Positions 1 through 10,254 of a stretch of DNA of 28,078 bases are shown in pieces. The position numbers were made by a program, and so were the translations under genes. The notes under the pieces were generated by a model, which saw only the letters and a program-made list of their open reading frames with translations, was not told the origin of the DNA and searched no databases. Every line of letters starts with the position of its first letter. Within the stretch, counting starts at the first letter, position 1. This DNA comes from Ophiothrix spiculata (taxonomy: Eukaryota; Echinodermata; Ophiuroidea; Amphilepidida; Ophiotrichidae): NCBI GenBank assembly GCA_000969725.1, contig JXSR01S008991.1; one strand, given 5' to 3'.

Positions 1-718
1 ATACAAAAACCTTCATAACTTTACAACGAAAGGTCGGATTTGAAAAATTCAAACGGTTTTGGATTTCTTAGATCACCTGTTTTCATTTACAGACCATTTA
101 AAAGAATTTGAGCAATAATTAAAAAATCACCTGAAGTGTCTAGTTATAGGAAATATTACAATCTAAGTGCAGAAAAGGTGCATGGTTGACCAGTGAATCC
201 TAGTTGTATACGAAATGATTGTGATGGTTTCCTGATGTCAGCACTTTGACACCGTTGAATAAGGTGCTCTATTTAAATGCTGTGTATTATTTTTTTTTCC
301 ATCATCAAATTCTATTCTGATCCAAAAATGTATAAAAATGACTATGCCTCCCTGATTTGTAATTCCACGGAGCATCAGCACATGGTACATGTGTTTAACC
401 ATAGATTAATAAAAGTACAGATCTATAGGAAACTAGTCTATTCGGCTAAGTTAGGGGATTGCGCCACGCGGGCGCCATGCCTATCGTTCTGTCGCGCGCT
501 ACTATAACTTGACTACAACGCAATACGCATCTTACATTTTGCCGCCAAATTGTGCGTAAGCAAAGAACAACGCTTGACTGGCTCGACTGCCGCATTCTCA
601 GTCAAATTACCATTGAGTTGCCAGAGTACGTGTTTAACCATGGTGACCCAAGCAAGCTCCATTTAACTCAAAGCCTCATTACGGATCCCACAGAAATATC
701 TAGGAGCACTGAACCTTA
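1..718. other. Non-coding spacer, nothing recognised
   Basis: This is AT-rich sequence with a short GC-richer patch around 460-500. I see no conserved coding segment, RNA gene or clear element ends. If the Rab model is right this lies in the intron between exon G and the shared exon 2, which was not found here. Confidence 0.5.
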
Positions 719-925
719 GGGCGTGTTCACACATAATAGTCATGACTAGTCATGACCGAATGGCTCTAGAGCGAGACAACTTAGCAGTTGCGTTCACATT
801 GGTACACGACTTGCGCATTAAAACTATTGGCGCGTCAGTTTCTATAATTGTGTTCACATTGGGAATTTGCTCTTGAGCAGCTCAAGAATATAGTCATGAC
901 CGAATTTTTCTGTGTGAACACGCCC
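719..925. mobile_element. Short MITE with 15-bp perfect terminal inverted repeats
   Basis: The left end GGGCGTGTTCACACA is exactly complementary to the right end TGTGTGAACACGCCC. Inside, TAGTCATGACCGAAT occurs near both ends in the same orientation. It has no coding capacity. No convincing target duplication is seen (TTA on the left, AAA on the right), so the superfamily is open. Confidence 0.75.
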
Positions 926-1560
926 AAAATCAACCCAAATTTAGACCACCACAGCCAGGATCAGCTCCTCAACTTCTATGGGTTTACATGAGACCCAGGA
1001 ACTTACTAAAAAATTGATTGCGGGGATGTGCCTCTAACATAGGATAGCAAAATCAGGCTAGTTTGTATGCAAATGGACTTTTTCTCTTTGCAAAACGTGG
1101 TATTTTGATGGGTCAGTTTTTCAAAATTTGCCCCAAAATGGTGCAAATCTGGTAATCTTTTCTAATTTTTGAACTAAAATTGGAAAATGTGCACAAAATT
1201 GGTTTGTGCAAATTTTCAGAGAAAAATTAAATTTTTATATGAATTTGACTCAAAAGTTGGTGATTTGGTATATGGATGGCTCTCCTTTTCTTGAAAATTG
1301 GTATCTGTATGGATGGTACTTCAAATTCCCCAGCGGCACACCCCTACCAAAACCAAAGTTAAAGGGACTAGCCTAGATTCCATCTAGAATTAAAAACTTA
1401 CGAAAATGCTCTTTAAATAAAGTTCAGTAAAATCCAAAAAAAAAAAAAGTGCAAAAATTTACACACAAATGGCTCAAATTGAGAGAGAATTAATTTGCAA
1501 TATCATTCTGTGATGGTGGTGTGACTATCCTGTGTTTCATAAATCCTAAATTTGTACCTC
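926..1560. other. Non-coding spacer
   Basis: This is T- and A-rich sequence with weakly repetitive 'caaaatttg' wording and an A12 run at 1437-1448. No gene or element ends were found. Confidence 0.4.
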
Positions 1561-1564
1561 AGAT

Positions 1565-1637
1565 ATGGATCAGGATACAAACTCAGGACCTTTTGCACAC
1601 CCAGTTAGTGCCTTACTGATTGAACTAACTTGAATGC
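1565..1637 (-). mobile_element. tRNA-derived SINE-like fragment
   Basis: On the minus strand an A-box-like TTAGTTCAATCAGTAAGGC is followed about 30 bases later by a degenerate B box, GAGTTTGTATCC. The A-box block nearly matches the one at 12863 on the plus strand, which suggests two copies of one family. The acceptor stem is not conserved, so it is not a functional tRNA. Confidence 0.4.
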
Positions 1638-1934
1638 CAAACTCATCAGGCCTTGTATTTTGAGGCGTGCGATTGGGATAGCACACCATCACACACCTAC
1701 AATGATCTTGAGTGTGATTTTCAGCACACAAAAATCTAGTGAAATTATGTACAGAACACCTGAATATCTTGAGAAGTGCTATTTTAAGTACACCAGGTAT
1801 GTTCAAAATACAAGGCCTGCAAACTGATTAGCTATATTTCCTACCAAAACTGGTTGTTTACCTCATGATTTCAACAAATATCACTTGGATACAACTTGGC
1901 ACCAATTCCCCAACATAGAAACTCCTTATCTTAC

Positions 1935-2067
1935 CAATGGTACACAGATTGCTGATTTCTTCATACATATGATCGGCATAACGAGTCAAAATACAGCTTT
2001 TACCAACATCACTATCTCCGATGAGTAACAACTTGATTTTAAAATCTACATGTGGTAAGAAATCCAT
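1935..2067 (-). CDS. Alternative Rab P-loop first exon G (nearest to shared exons)
   Basis: The exon has 44 codons plus one base from the ATG at 2067, which has G at -3 and G at +4. An in-frame ATG at 2127 would add 20 residues but has a weak context (C at -3), with a TGA just beyond it. The protein has beta-1 IKLLLIGD, P-loop GDSDVGKS and ends LCTIG. The segment from P-loop Gly to final Gly is 29 residues, one more than in all the other exons, and the helix-1/switch I part ([10 protein letters not shown]) fits the family poorly. Asp occupies the position matching Ras Gly13. The donor ATT-G|GTAAGA is consensus, phase 1. It is the last exon of the array, so the shared second exon should lie beyond position 1. 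Confidence 0.8.
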
Positions 2068-2490
2068 TCCAAAGGTATGAATGGACTTGTATTCAATACA
2101 AAATTGCAAATTTCCATTTCCTATCATACGTATGCAATAAAATATTCAAAAGTTTATACTTCGATCAATTTGATCATTTGACTAAAGTTCAGAGCTCATA
2201 GGCCTGACTTCATAAATTTTTATAAGATAACATGTCAGATATCACAGGGTTAAAGTACAAGATATTATCTAAGAATTATTATCAAATCTATAATTCATAA
2301 TTCTAATGGACAGTATGTTTTTGTGAGTTTTCCACTAAATTTTGAATTAATCAGTATCTGTGCCTTTGCACTTTATGCTTTAAGAGCAGCGCTGGTACAG
2401 AAGATGAGGTTGAACAAAATCATAGAAAATGAAGCATACTGCATACTAGGAAAATAAGTTCACTGGCCCCAGATGGGTCATCCGATAATG
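2068..2490. other. Spacer upstream of exon G
   Basis: If exon G has its own promoter it should lie here. No TATA box at a convincing distance and no repeat ends were seen. Confidence 0.3.
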
Positions 2491-2496
2491 AAACTA

Positions 2497-2660
2497 CCTT
2501 TTCGTCCTCTTTCTTTTCAATTTCCCTTTCTTCCTCTTTCTTGTTCCTTTTCTTCCTCTTAAATTTTTCCCTTTTCACCTTCTTTCTTTTCCCTCTTCTC
2601 CCTCAGTTCTTTCCATCTCCCTTCTTTTTCCTTTCTCTCCCTTCCTTTTCTTTTCTAACT
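2497..2660. repeat. Polypyrimidine (C/T) tract
   Basis: About 160 bases are almost pure C and T on the plus strand (mixtures of ctttc, ttccc and cctctt), hence purine-only on the transcribed-sense minus strand. Such tracts can form triplex or H-DNA; that is general knowledge, not shown here. Confidence 0.8.
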
Positions 2661-2679
2661 GGGTAAGCTCACTTTCGCC

Positions 2680-3490
2680 CCAAGGGGAGGGTTAACTGGG
2701 TATTCTGACAGTAACTCCCCACTTTACAAAAAAGGTGAGTAATATAGGGTATCAAAATCGACCTGCTTCTCTGCTAGTCTCACATAGGGTACACATTTCG
2801 TCTTTTAAGTCTCTGATAGGGTAACTAAGAAAGAATGGTTGAATTAATGACAACAGTGCTTTAAATTGCCAACAAAAGTGCTTACATACCCAGAAACACT
2901 TCATTAAAGTGTTTAAAGGGTGTACAGTTAAATTTTACCTATGATTTCTTGTAATAATTATTTTGTCACATTTGTGTACAGTCTCAGATAGGGTATTCAT
3001 TTGAACAGGTTAGGCCAAAAAAAAAAAATGTTTGTTTGCCCTCCGCGACCGACCCTAAAAATGCCAAAAATTAGGGTCCCGATTTTAGGTTTTTTTTTTC
3101 TTCTTCAAACATGTAAAATATGAAAACTCAATATTTTTGATGTAAAACGTAATATTTAGCAGTGTGAAGTCACATTTAGTAGTATAAAATGCATATTTCC
3201 TCTAAATAATGACCCACAATTTTTGATTAAGCCCTGCATTGCTTGGTATTCATGATAAAATCCATGGAATGACATCATATGTGTAGAGTTAAAAAAAAAA
3301 AGATTAACCGACCGACCAACCCAAAATTTTAATTTTTCCACTGGAGGGCAAAAAAACAATATTTTTTTTTGGCCTTATGGTCCCAGATAGGTATCCATTA
3401 GAACACTTTTATGGTAGATTTATGGTCTCAGATAGGATACATTTCACTAATTTTTGGTCTCACATAGGGTCACCTTCTGAACCTGCGGAA
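2680..3490. repeat. Degenerate GTCTCAGATAGGGTA short-motif repeat, split by a MITE
   Basis: At least six imperfect copies of GTCTCAYATAGGGTA are scattered at about 2780, 2810, 2983, 3379, 3426 and 3460, with spacing that is not constant. A Harbinger-like MITE interrupts the array at 3013-3374. Confidence 0.6.
3013..3374. mobile_element. Harbinger-like MITE, family 1 copy 1
   Basis: The element is 362 bp with ends GGCCAAAAAAAA and TTTTTTTTGGCC. Inverted subterminal blocks (TTTGCCCTCC... and ...GGAGGGCAAA; CCGACC and GGTCGG-type words) extend the terminal repeats to about 30 bp. It is flanked by TTA on both sides (3010-3012 and 3375-3377), the 3-bp TWA duplication typical of PIF/Harbinger. It has no coding capacity and is closely similar to 5098-5428. 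Confidence 0.85.
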
Positions 3491-4125
3491 CTTGGATGGT
3501 TATCCGGGCACAAATGTTAATTACCTCCTTGGCTTTCGCCCTGTGAACCTTAAAGGGACACTGTGCCTTAAGTGTGCCCCCAACCATAATTTCCCATACC
3601 CAGGCTGTTGTGTTCCCAGTCATGGTATATATTTAGCACTGCTTTACACCTTTCTAATGTAATTCTTAATGCATTCCCTACATATGACGGACAATTAAGT
3701 CAAAGCAATAGCTCCACAACAAATGTGACAGATGTACAAGAATAAATGATTGCTGAACATATTATATTTCCATGACTTCTGAACCAAAAAGAAGCCCCCA
3801 AAAGGCATTAAATTATGCCAACATGTATCATAAAAGAGTATATCTAGTAGGTAAAAATTCAAAATTGTCTGTTTGATCAACCAAATTCCATGAGCTAAGT
3901 TGATTATGTAATAAAATGACGTCCATACTGCTAGCATGGATACAAATGATAAAGAGCTTGCACTAACAATGACTCAAACTACTGACTGTGTATTTGATTG
4001 TAAAACAAAATCAACAAGCCAGGTTTCACAATTTGGCAAAGGTAAATCAAATTTTGAGTTAGTTATTACTAATGTTTACAAAAGTAAACACTACGGTTGG
4101 TGTCTAAGAATTATTCTATGCTTAC
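3491..4125. other. Spacer between repeat block and exon F
   Basis: Non-coding, AT-rich; no element ends recognised. The stretch after the exon F donor is intron on the Rab model. Confidence 0.4.
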
Positions 4126-4267
4126 CAATAGTTGAAATGCATGAAGTACTGAAGTTGTCCGCAGCAAACCGCAACAACACGCTAGTCTTACCAACATGGG
4201 CATCTCCTATCAGTAACAGCTTGATTTGCATATCATGTTTAGGAACTGAAATCGTTGGATAATCCAT
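4126..4267 (-). CDS. Alternative Rab P-loop first exon F
   Basis: The exon has 47 codons plus one base. It starts [10 protein letters not shown], then beta-1 IKLLLIGD, P-loop GDAHVGKT, and ends CISTIG. The core is 28 residues and shares about 17 of 28 with exon A, the closest of the six alternatives. The chosen ATG at 4267 has A at -3 and G at +4. The frame is open further upstream to 4315, but only a GTG is there. An internal ATG at 4231 would leave almost nothing before beta-1. The donor ATT-G|GTAAGC is phase 1. His sits at the position matching Ras Gly13. Confidence 0.83.
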
Positions 4268-4585
4268 AATTGAATATGAAGAATGCTTAAACGCATCGAT
4301 CTCAATACTGTGCACACTTTAAAAATTGCTTAAATCCTCACAACAAAAGCTATTAAATGCCATCAACATAGTTGTAATAACAATCATTAACGATAGGACA
4401 CATATCTATCAATTATCTTCCAGTGCAATCATAAATTATCAATTTATTCTAAGTCATATGATCAAACAGCAAAGTTCAAAATTGTGCAACTATGGCAACC
4501 ACATTTAGATCCTTCTACCTAGAAATCTTTTCAAAAATGAGGGCATATTAATAAATGAACAACAATCTCCATTTCTAATAATTAA

Positions 4586-4932
4586 AGGGGCAATTCATAA
4601 TCCACTTTTCACCCTCAAGGTCACCTCTATCAAACCTGAGTTTTTTAGCTTATAAGAATCCTCAAGTGGTATATGCTATGATCCCCAAACCATTCTTTCA
4701 TATGTACTTGCATTTTTGAGAAAAGTGAGAAAATATGTAATTTTCTAATTATTGTCGGGGCCCCGACAATAAATACAATACAGTAGTCTATGGGGATTTT
4801 CAAAATGCTGAAAAGCTTGTAACTCGGAAACGAACAGTCGGAATCAAGTGAAATTTTCAGTATATATTTATGTTGTACTCTTCTTTTTATTTAGCTAGAA
4901 AAGAGGCCACATCAAAATCATGAATTGCACCT
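4586..4932. mobile_element. TTAA-flanked MITE (Kolobok/piggyBac type)
   Basis: The ends AGGGGCAATTCAT and ATGAATTGCACCT are inverted repeats with one mismatch, and both sides carry TTAA (4582-4585 and 4933-4936). A perfect 20-bp palindrome, ATTGTCGGGGCCCCGACAAT, lies inside at 4751-4770. No coding capacity. Confidence 0.75.
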
Positions 4933-5078
4933 TTAATATGCTGACCATGAGAAAACTTGCAAAAAGTGTTTGCATCATGGGCCTGTCATTTGTTTCCCTG
5001 GCCCTAGGTATCTGGGCACTATCTAGCAGGGTACTTGTGATAGTCATAATAACAAATAATTAGGTAATAGGTTCTTAT

Positions 5079-5510
5079 GATACAAGTACTAGCATAAGGC
5101 CTAAAAAAAAAAATGTTTGTTTGCCCTCCGCGACCGACCCAAAAAATGCCAAAAATTAGGGTCGCGATTTTAGTTTTTTTTTCTTTTTCAAACATGTAAA
5201 ATATGAAAACTCAATATTTTCAATGGAAAACATAAAAGTTAGTAGTATAAAGGCGCATTTAGTAGTATAAAATGCATATTTCCTCTAAATAATGACCCAC
5301 AATATTTGATTAAGTCCTCCATTGCTTGGCATTTGTATATGTGAAGAAAAAAAAAAAAAAAAGGATCGACCTACCGACCCTCCAAATTTTTGGTCATTAA
5401 GGGCAAACAAACAATTTTTTTTTTGGCCTAACATGCATACCCCATGAAGGAGTCTCTTCGTACAGGGGACCCACGGCTTTACGTGACTGTCCGACCACGG
5501 AGCAAGTAGA
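5079..5510. repeat. Dispersed repeat R2, copy 1, carrying a MITE
   Basis: The sequence on either side of the MITE at 5098-5428 (ATACAAGTACTAGCATAA before; CATGCATACCCCATGAAGG... through ...GGGGACCCACGGCTTT... after) matches 8356-8440 closely. This is therefore a filled copy of a dispersed repeat whose other copy is empty. Confidence 0.8.
5098..5428. mobile_element. Harbinger-like MITE, family 1 copy 2
   Basis: The element is 331 bp with ends GGCCTAAAAAAA and TTTTTTTGGCC, the same subterminal words as copy 1 (TTTGTTTGCCCTCCGCGACC near the left end), and TAA on both sides (5095-5097 and 5429-5431). The empty paralogous site at 8373-8375 has a single TAA, which proves the boundaries. Confidence 0.9.
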
Positions 5511-5652
5511 GTAAAGTTTCTTGCCCAAGGAAACAAGGAGACGTAATGCACACATACAAATAAAATACATATGCTGCCAACGGCAGCAATGACGGATTGC
5601 ATCACAAAAGTAAATTAAGTATGTGCAATGCGTGAATGCACCCTTACATCTG

Positions 5653-6053
5653 AGACCAACAACCCTCTAGATAACCTTTGACCCTTCTCATGTTGGGGTC
5701 ACAAGTGTATCCCTATCCATGGACCATTGTGTCCAAGTCCCATGAAAAATCTGATAAAGTATAGATAGATTTGGTGACCAAACTTTTGACCACTGAAGTC
5801 AATGACCTCCAGTGAACTCTCTACATGACATTTTACCTCACTCATTTAGAGGTCACATGTGTACCCTTACCTGTACCAATGAACTATTGTGTCCAAGTTT
5901 CAAGACAATCTGACTCATATGGATTTGGTGACAATGTTTAAGTTTGTGGTCCTTAACCGCTAATGACCTCTAGATGACCCTTGACCCCACTCACATAGGG
6001 GTGGCATGTGTGTCCCAACCCTAGGACCATTGTGTGTAAGTTTCATGAAAATC
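5653..6053. repeat. Dispersed ~150-bp repeat R1, about 2.6 tandem units
   Basis: Each unit carries the same ordered words: GACC(T/C)CTAGATGACC, ACTCAnnTnGGGGTCACATGTGTA, GGACCATTGTGTCCAAGT, CATGAAAATCTGA and GGATTTGGTGAC. Units start near 5653, 5802 and 5962. The last is cut off by the TA-flanked element at 6056. Related copies lie at 10420-10665 and 20318-20540. Non-coding. Confidence 0.8.
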
Positions 6054-6055
6054 TA

Positions 6056-6440
6056 CACTCTAAAAAATTACAGTTTTTTTGACGGGAAACCATAAAAATA
6101 ATTACGCATATTCCAATGCAATTTTTACGGTTAAAGGAAATTTTTACTGGAAAATACCGTAAATAACATAAAAATTACCGTAATATTTACAGTTAACCCT
6201 AAAATTATGGTAAAATACCTGGGAATTCTATTGCCAACATTTTACTGTTATTTTGGTTTTACGGTAACTTACCAGGTATTTTCTCGCAATTTTACGATTT
6301 ACCGTTAATTTTACGACACTTTCCAAGTAAAACGTCTATTTTCATGGTATTTACGGTATTTTCCAGTAAAAATTACATTGAAATATGCCTAATTATTTTT
6401 GCGGTTTCATGTCAAAAAAAACCCTAGTAATTTTTTAGTG
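6056..6440. mobile_element. TA-flanked MITE (Tc1/mariner-like)
   Basis: The left end CACTCTAAAAAATTAC pairs with the right end GTAATTTTTTAGTG (2-base indel), and the inverted similarity continues inward for about 80 bases. TA flanks both sides (6054-6055, 6441-6442). The inside is full of TTTTACGG/CCGTAAA words. It sits inside the third unit of repeat R1. Confidence 0.8.
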
Positions 6441-6900
6441 TATGCAAATGCTAACAAAACCCAGTAACATTTGCTTCAGTGAATTGCCTGTTTATTTTAT
6501 AACGAATATTTTTACATTTTATTATGTCTATAGTATTGCCAATTTTTTTTTCATCAAATCATTTAAAATATTTTTCATATAAATACATAATGTACATCAC
6601 TATTTTCAGACAAACAATATATAAAGATCATAAAATTTGCTACGTACATGATCCAATGTGGATACAGCCCTTCCATATTGGATCAAGTACGAAGCAAATA
6701 TGTTTCTAAATTGTTCACCTTAAATGTTTAGAATTCTATACATGTATGTTAAAACAACAAATCCTGTACGGTTCAATGATTTAAGGTCATTTGTACATTT
6801 ATCGTTATTGTTATAAAAGAGTGTGACATTTAGGCATGAACTATTTTTAAAATATTTTGCTGAGTAATGTTTTTAAATAAGACTTAGGCACCCAGCGTAT
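6441..6900. other. AT-rich spacer
   Basis: No gene, RNA or element ends recognised. Confidence 0.4.
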
Positions 6901-6959
6901 TTGGTGAGAGAAAAAACAAACAAACAAAAAAATGAGGTTTATTTGAGTGAGGAACATTT

Positions 6960-7260
6960 TGGTACAAAAATTAAGGGGTATTGGGCCCGGGGGCACTCAA
7001 CATTGAGCTCCGTGCCATGTGCCACCAAAAATACCCCATTTTTTTCACTCGCTGTCAACGAAAGACCCCCTATTTTACCAACTGTCGCTCAATGACTCCC
7101 TATTTTTTTAAATTCCTTGTCACTAAAACAACCTTTGTCACTCAAAGACCCATCATTTTCTTAATTTGATGTAATTTTGCAAAATTCATCAAAAATTGCA
7201 CAAAAAAAAATCCAAATTTTTGGTCATTTTGACCCGGAAAGACCCTACTTGTTTCAAAAA
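6960..7260. repeat. Degenerate 'GTCACTCAAAGACCCC' repeat-like segment
   Basis: Several loose copies of (G)TC(A/G)CTC...GACCCCNTATTTT occur between 7040 and 7155, at about 35-base spacing, and GACCC(C/G) recurs near 7230. Boundaries were not found, so this is a weak call. The open frames here come from the repetition. Confidence 0.35.
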
Positions 7261-7424
7261 CAATAACAATACTGATGTGATGAAGAAACTCATATGATGT
7301 AAATGCTGAAACGTGAATTGGATAAAAACACTTACGAGCAGTACGGTCTATAATTTTAACCATAGACCCATTTTATAAAAACTAGACCTGCATATACATG
7401 TATAAACTTAACTTTTTCACTATG

Positions 7425-7495
7425 TCTCGAATGGGATTTGAACATGAAACCCAGTGCACCCCATTTATTGCCAAGAATGACCAAGCTACCATGTG
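7425..7495 (-). mobile_element. tRNA-derived SINE-like fragment
   Basis: The minus strand has an A-box-like TGGTAGCTTGGTCATTCTTGG and, about 35 bases on, a good B-box match, TGTTCAAATCCC. The acceptor stem is not paired, so this is a tRNA-derived relic and not a tRNA gene. Confidence 0.35.
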
Positions 7496-7499
7496 GGCA

Positions 7500-8149
7500 C
7501 TACCCATGAAACAATTCCATGCTCAAATCACAATAAGTCTAGTGTCTAAATTTTTAGTACAAATAGGGATAACAAAATATCATGACTCGAATAGTATACC
7601 CATACTACAACAAAATCTACAACAATACATCTAAGCATGAAGGAATACTTTTGCCAAAACATATGAGCTAAAATACAACCAAGAGAATAAAATCTGTTAG
7701 GGGCTCAGTGAAACATCAATGTATATTAAGAGTATTTAAATTGTAGGAAAAGTCACAGTGGCAGAGCCCACATTGTCCCATATGTGGTCTATACACCAGC
7801 TCTGACTTTCATATATTATTTTACCCGGCAGCATCATGCATGTGCAGCTTGCATTTTTCAGGAACTGTGCTTTCAAAACTCCCGCTTTACCATGTCTTTC
7901 TATGCAATAATTCAGTTGGGCTTGAATTTTAAAAATATACAATTAAGTAGTTCCAGAATGATGAGCGTGCACACTGCCAGACAAAACAGTAACAATTGAC
8001 ATCATGCGTCAACTGGTCTATTCCTATAATTGGCATATTTTTGCCACTGAGGGATATTGGCACTCATAACAAAGCCAAGTATGGTATCAAAAAGCCACAA
8101 AACTAAAGCTTAAAACTAGCTCAGTGATTTTGTTGTAATTCTGGCTTTA
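7500..8149. other. Non-coding spacer
   Basis: Open frames on both strands overlap here without codon or domain support. Nothing else recognised. Confidence 0.4.
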
Positions 8150-8162
8150 CGACATTGACCCA

Positions 8163-8302
8163 CGTATCAAGCCAATGTTGGAATGTCAAAGGTTGCCCCA
8201 ACATTGGCCTGACGTGCAAAATGACATTGGGCCAACACTATCTTGTTGGCTTAGGCCCAATGCATATGGATGGCTTACGCTGGTCCAATGTTGGGCCAAC
8301 TA
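8163..8302. repeat. CCAATGTTGGGCCAAC-type short repeat cluster
   Basis: Forward and inverted copies of CCAATGTTGG / CCAACATTGGCC / CATTGGGCCAAC occur at least five times in 140 bases, so the segment can fold on itself in several registers. Confidence 0.6.
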
Positions 8303-8332
8303 AGCTTTGCTATCTTGGAAATAGGATTCAAT

Positions 8333-8356
8333 TAATCAATCAATCAATCAATCAAT
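8333..8356. repeat. (ATCA)n microsatellite
   Basis: A run of about six tandem ATCA/CAAT units directly precedes the R2 repeat copy. Confidence 0.85.
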
Positions 8357-8440
8357 GATACAAGTACTTGCATAACATGCATACCCCATGAAGGAGTCTA
8401 TTCGTACAGGGGACCCACGGCTTTCAAAACTGTCCGACCA
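8356..8440. repeat. Dispersed repeat R2, copy 2 (empty site)
   Basis: The sequence matches the flanks of the MITE at 5098-5428 but has only one TAA (8373-8375) in place of the MITE plus its duplicated TAA. It preserves the pre-insertion state of that site in a paralogous repeat. Confidence 0.85.
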
Positions 8441-8900
8441 CTGGATGCAAAAATATGATTTTATTGTTTACAGGAAGTTCAGTGTTTCTAAAACTACTCA
8501 CTGCATATCAACTGACTAAAGGCAGGATCATAGTTACAAGCAATATAGCCCTGTGCCCCGAGTTTCGTTTATATTGTCCATTTTGAAGAATCAGGACACT
8601 GAACATAAGTCACACCATGAAAAATTATTCGGCTATTTTTAGTAAACTGACTCTGCAACAGCCCTGTCTACCATTGATGTATACAGCCAAACACCTCCAG
8701 TGGGTATGATACTAGACAATATACCTTTGAGTATAATTGCATAAGTCTTGACTATGGGGAAGGCTAGAGATCCTTTATGCTTAATTGTGAGACACACATA
8801 GTTTAAATGGTTTATGATGCTGACCATCCATGTGCTCTATTATCTAAGGTCACACTGGTACCATAACCAGGTAACAATGAAAATACACAAGGTATGAAAA
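8441..8900. other. Non-coding spacer
   Basis: No recognisable gene or element. Confidence 0.4.
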
Positions 8901-8902
8901 TA

Positions 8903-9130
8903 CCGTATCCACTCGTCCATTCAACTGTTTTCCGACAAACAAATTCTTTGAATTGATTTATTTAGAAGTACAGGTCTGTACTCCTAAAGTTCACCAAACC
9001 ATCATATTCTATTTTTTATCCATTATCAAAATATTTTTAGCCAAATCAGGCACGTTTGTATGAAATATCTCAACGGTAAAGGCGATGTACATTCAGAAAA
9101 TCGATAGTTGAATTGGACGAGTGGATTGGG
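8903..9130. mobile_element. TA-flanked MITE, 228 bp
   Basis: The left end CCGTATCCACTCGTCC and right end GGACGAGTGGATTGGG are inverted repeats with two or three mismatches. The similarity continues inward (CATTCAACTGTTTTC against the inverse of GAAAATCGATAGTTGAAT). TA flanks both sides (8901-8902, 9131-9132). Confidence 0.75.
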
Positions 9131-9416
9131 TATATTGTTACAGCACAAAATGATGATGATAATGATGTACATTGTACTTCAAAACCATTTAACTCATTGC
9201 ACTAAAAAATATTCATGACCTTGTACATGTTTGTTGGTTGATTCCATGTGAAGTCATTTAGTGTCGGTGAAAAAAACAACTTCCTTACAACATCCTCAGG
9301 GTCACAGTGTGGTGTAATAGAACTACTCCGGACAAGCAACAGGTTTGGAACAACAGTCCAAAAAAACAGCACCATGGGAAAGATAGGGCAATTATAGATC
9401 TATGCTCTAAGCTTAC

Positions 9417-9546
9417 CTATGGTTAACACATAGTTTTCCTCAAATCGATCACTCCCGATACGCAACGTCAAACAAGTTTTCCCTACAGCAGTATCACCGA
9501 TGAGAAGGAGCTTAAAATCTGGGTAGTCAAACTTTTCTTTCACCAT
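9417..9546 (-). CDS. Alternative Rab P-loop first exon E
   Basis: The exon has 43 codons plus one base. It starts [10 protein letters not shown], then beta-1 FKLLLIGD, P-loop GDTAVGKT, and ends ENYVLTIG. It is too short for a typical ORF cutoff but has every hallmark of the set: ATG at 9546 with G at -3 and G at +4, an in-frame TGA about seven codons upstream, a 28-residue core, and donor ATA-G|GTAAGC in phase 1. About 13 of 28 core residues match exon A and 19 of 28 match exon D. Its total length and N-terminus (K-x-x-DF/Y ahead of FKLLLIGD) are closest in layout to canonical Rab8. A perfect 11-bp inverted repeat lies about 20 bases upstream of the ATG. Confidence 0.85.
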
Positions 9547-9566
9547 TGCACCAAAGTAACACAATC

Positions 9567-9593
9567 ACATGTACACACTTTATGTGTACATGT
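9567..9593 (-). other. Perfect hairpin just upstream of exon E
   Basis: ACATGTACACA and TGTGTACATGT form an 11-bp perfect stem with a 5-base loop, 21 bases upstream of the exon E start codon. If exon E is a first exon this lies in its 5' leader or core promoter. A TATATATATAT run lies near 9648-9660, further upstream in the same direction. Confidence 0.6.
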
Positions 9594-10254
9594 AAACAAA
9601 CAAGGTTATCAAATGCAGGCTAAAAATCCTGTTTACTCGCACAACAATATATATATATTGTATATACCAGTAAATTACTTGCAATCATAAGGAAGGTAGT
9701 CACATGTAATATTTCCTCAACCGTACATATTTCATTTTATGAAGAACAACGCAGCATTGTTGTCTTTACTGACATACATCTTGGATTCATTACCATCTGG
9801 GTCGTGTTTTTTGTATCAAGTGAGTCGCAATGTCCACACATTTACTTATTTGTTTAAAGTATATGCTCAAATGAACCCTATCTACATTCCTCCATTATTT
9901 ACTTAGCTCTACGCAGCATTATGCCAAAATAGTTATAATAATCAAATACTCTAAACGTTGCTGGCACCTATTATCTCATCAAAGTTTGTGTGAGTAGGAT
10001 GACCCATGGGTATCAGTTTCAATGCAAATGACTTTACATTCATATAGTTGCTAATTACCTCATTATATAATCTTGAACAGGATACAAATTTAACAATGGA
10101 ACATTATTCACAAATTAAACTTAGAATAATTAGCAAGACCTTTGTTTCAATTCAGCATCATCATCATGATATTACCTTTTAAAAAGTGGCTCTAAAAACA
10201 TGCAACTAATTTCCTCGTATACTACAAGTGCTGATATAAGGCCAGGACTTCTGA
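9594..10254. other. Spacer upstream of exon E
   Basis: AT-rich, with a TATATATA run near 9650 and CATCATCATCATGA near 10155. No gene or element ends recognised. Confidence 0.35.

Noticed and set aside
2065..2127. Upstream ATG at 2127 as start of exon G, adding 20 residues
   Set aside because: It has C at -3, while the ATG at 2067 has purine at -3 and G at +4 and gives an N-terminus of the usual Rab length. Not excluded.
2497..2660. CRISPR-like or regulatory repeat in the C/T-rich tract
   Set aside because: It has no direct repeats with spacers; it is simple low-complexity sequence in a eukaryotic context.
4268..4315. Longer N-terminus of exon F from 4315
   Set aside because: The codon there is GTG, not ATG; animal starts are ATG, and 4267 has a strong context.
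8155..8358. Protein-coding frame over the CCAATGTTGG cluster
   Set aside because: The frame comes from the repeated words and ends in the ATCA microsatellite.
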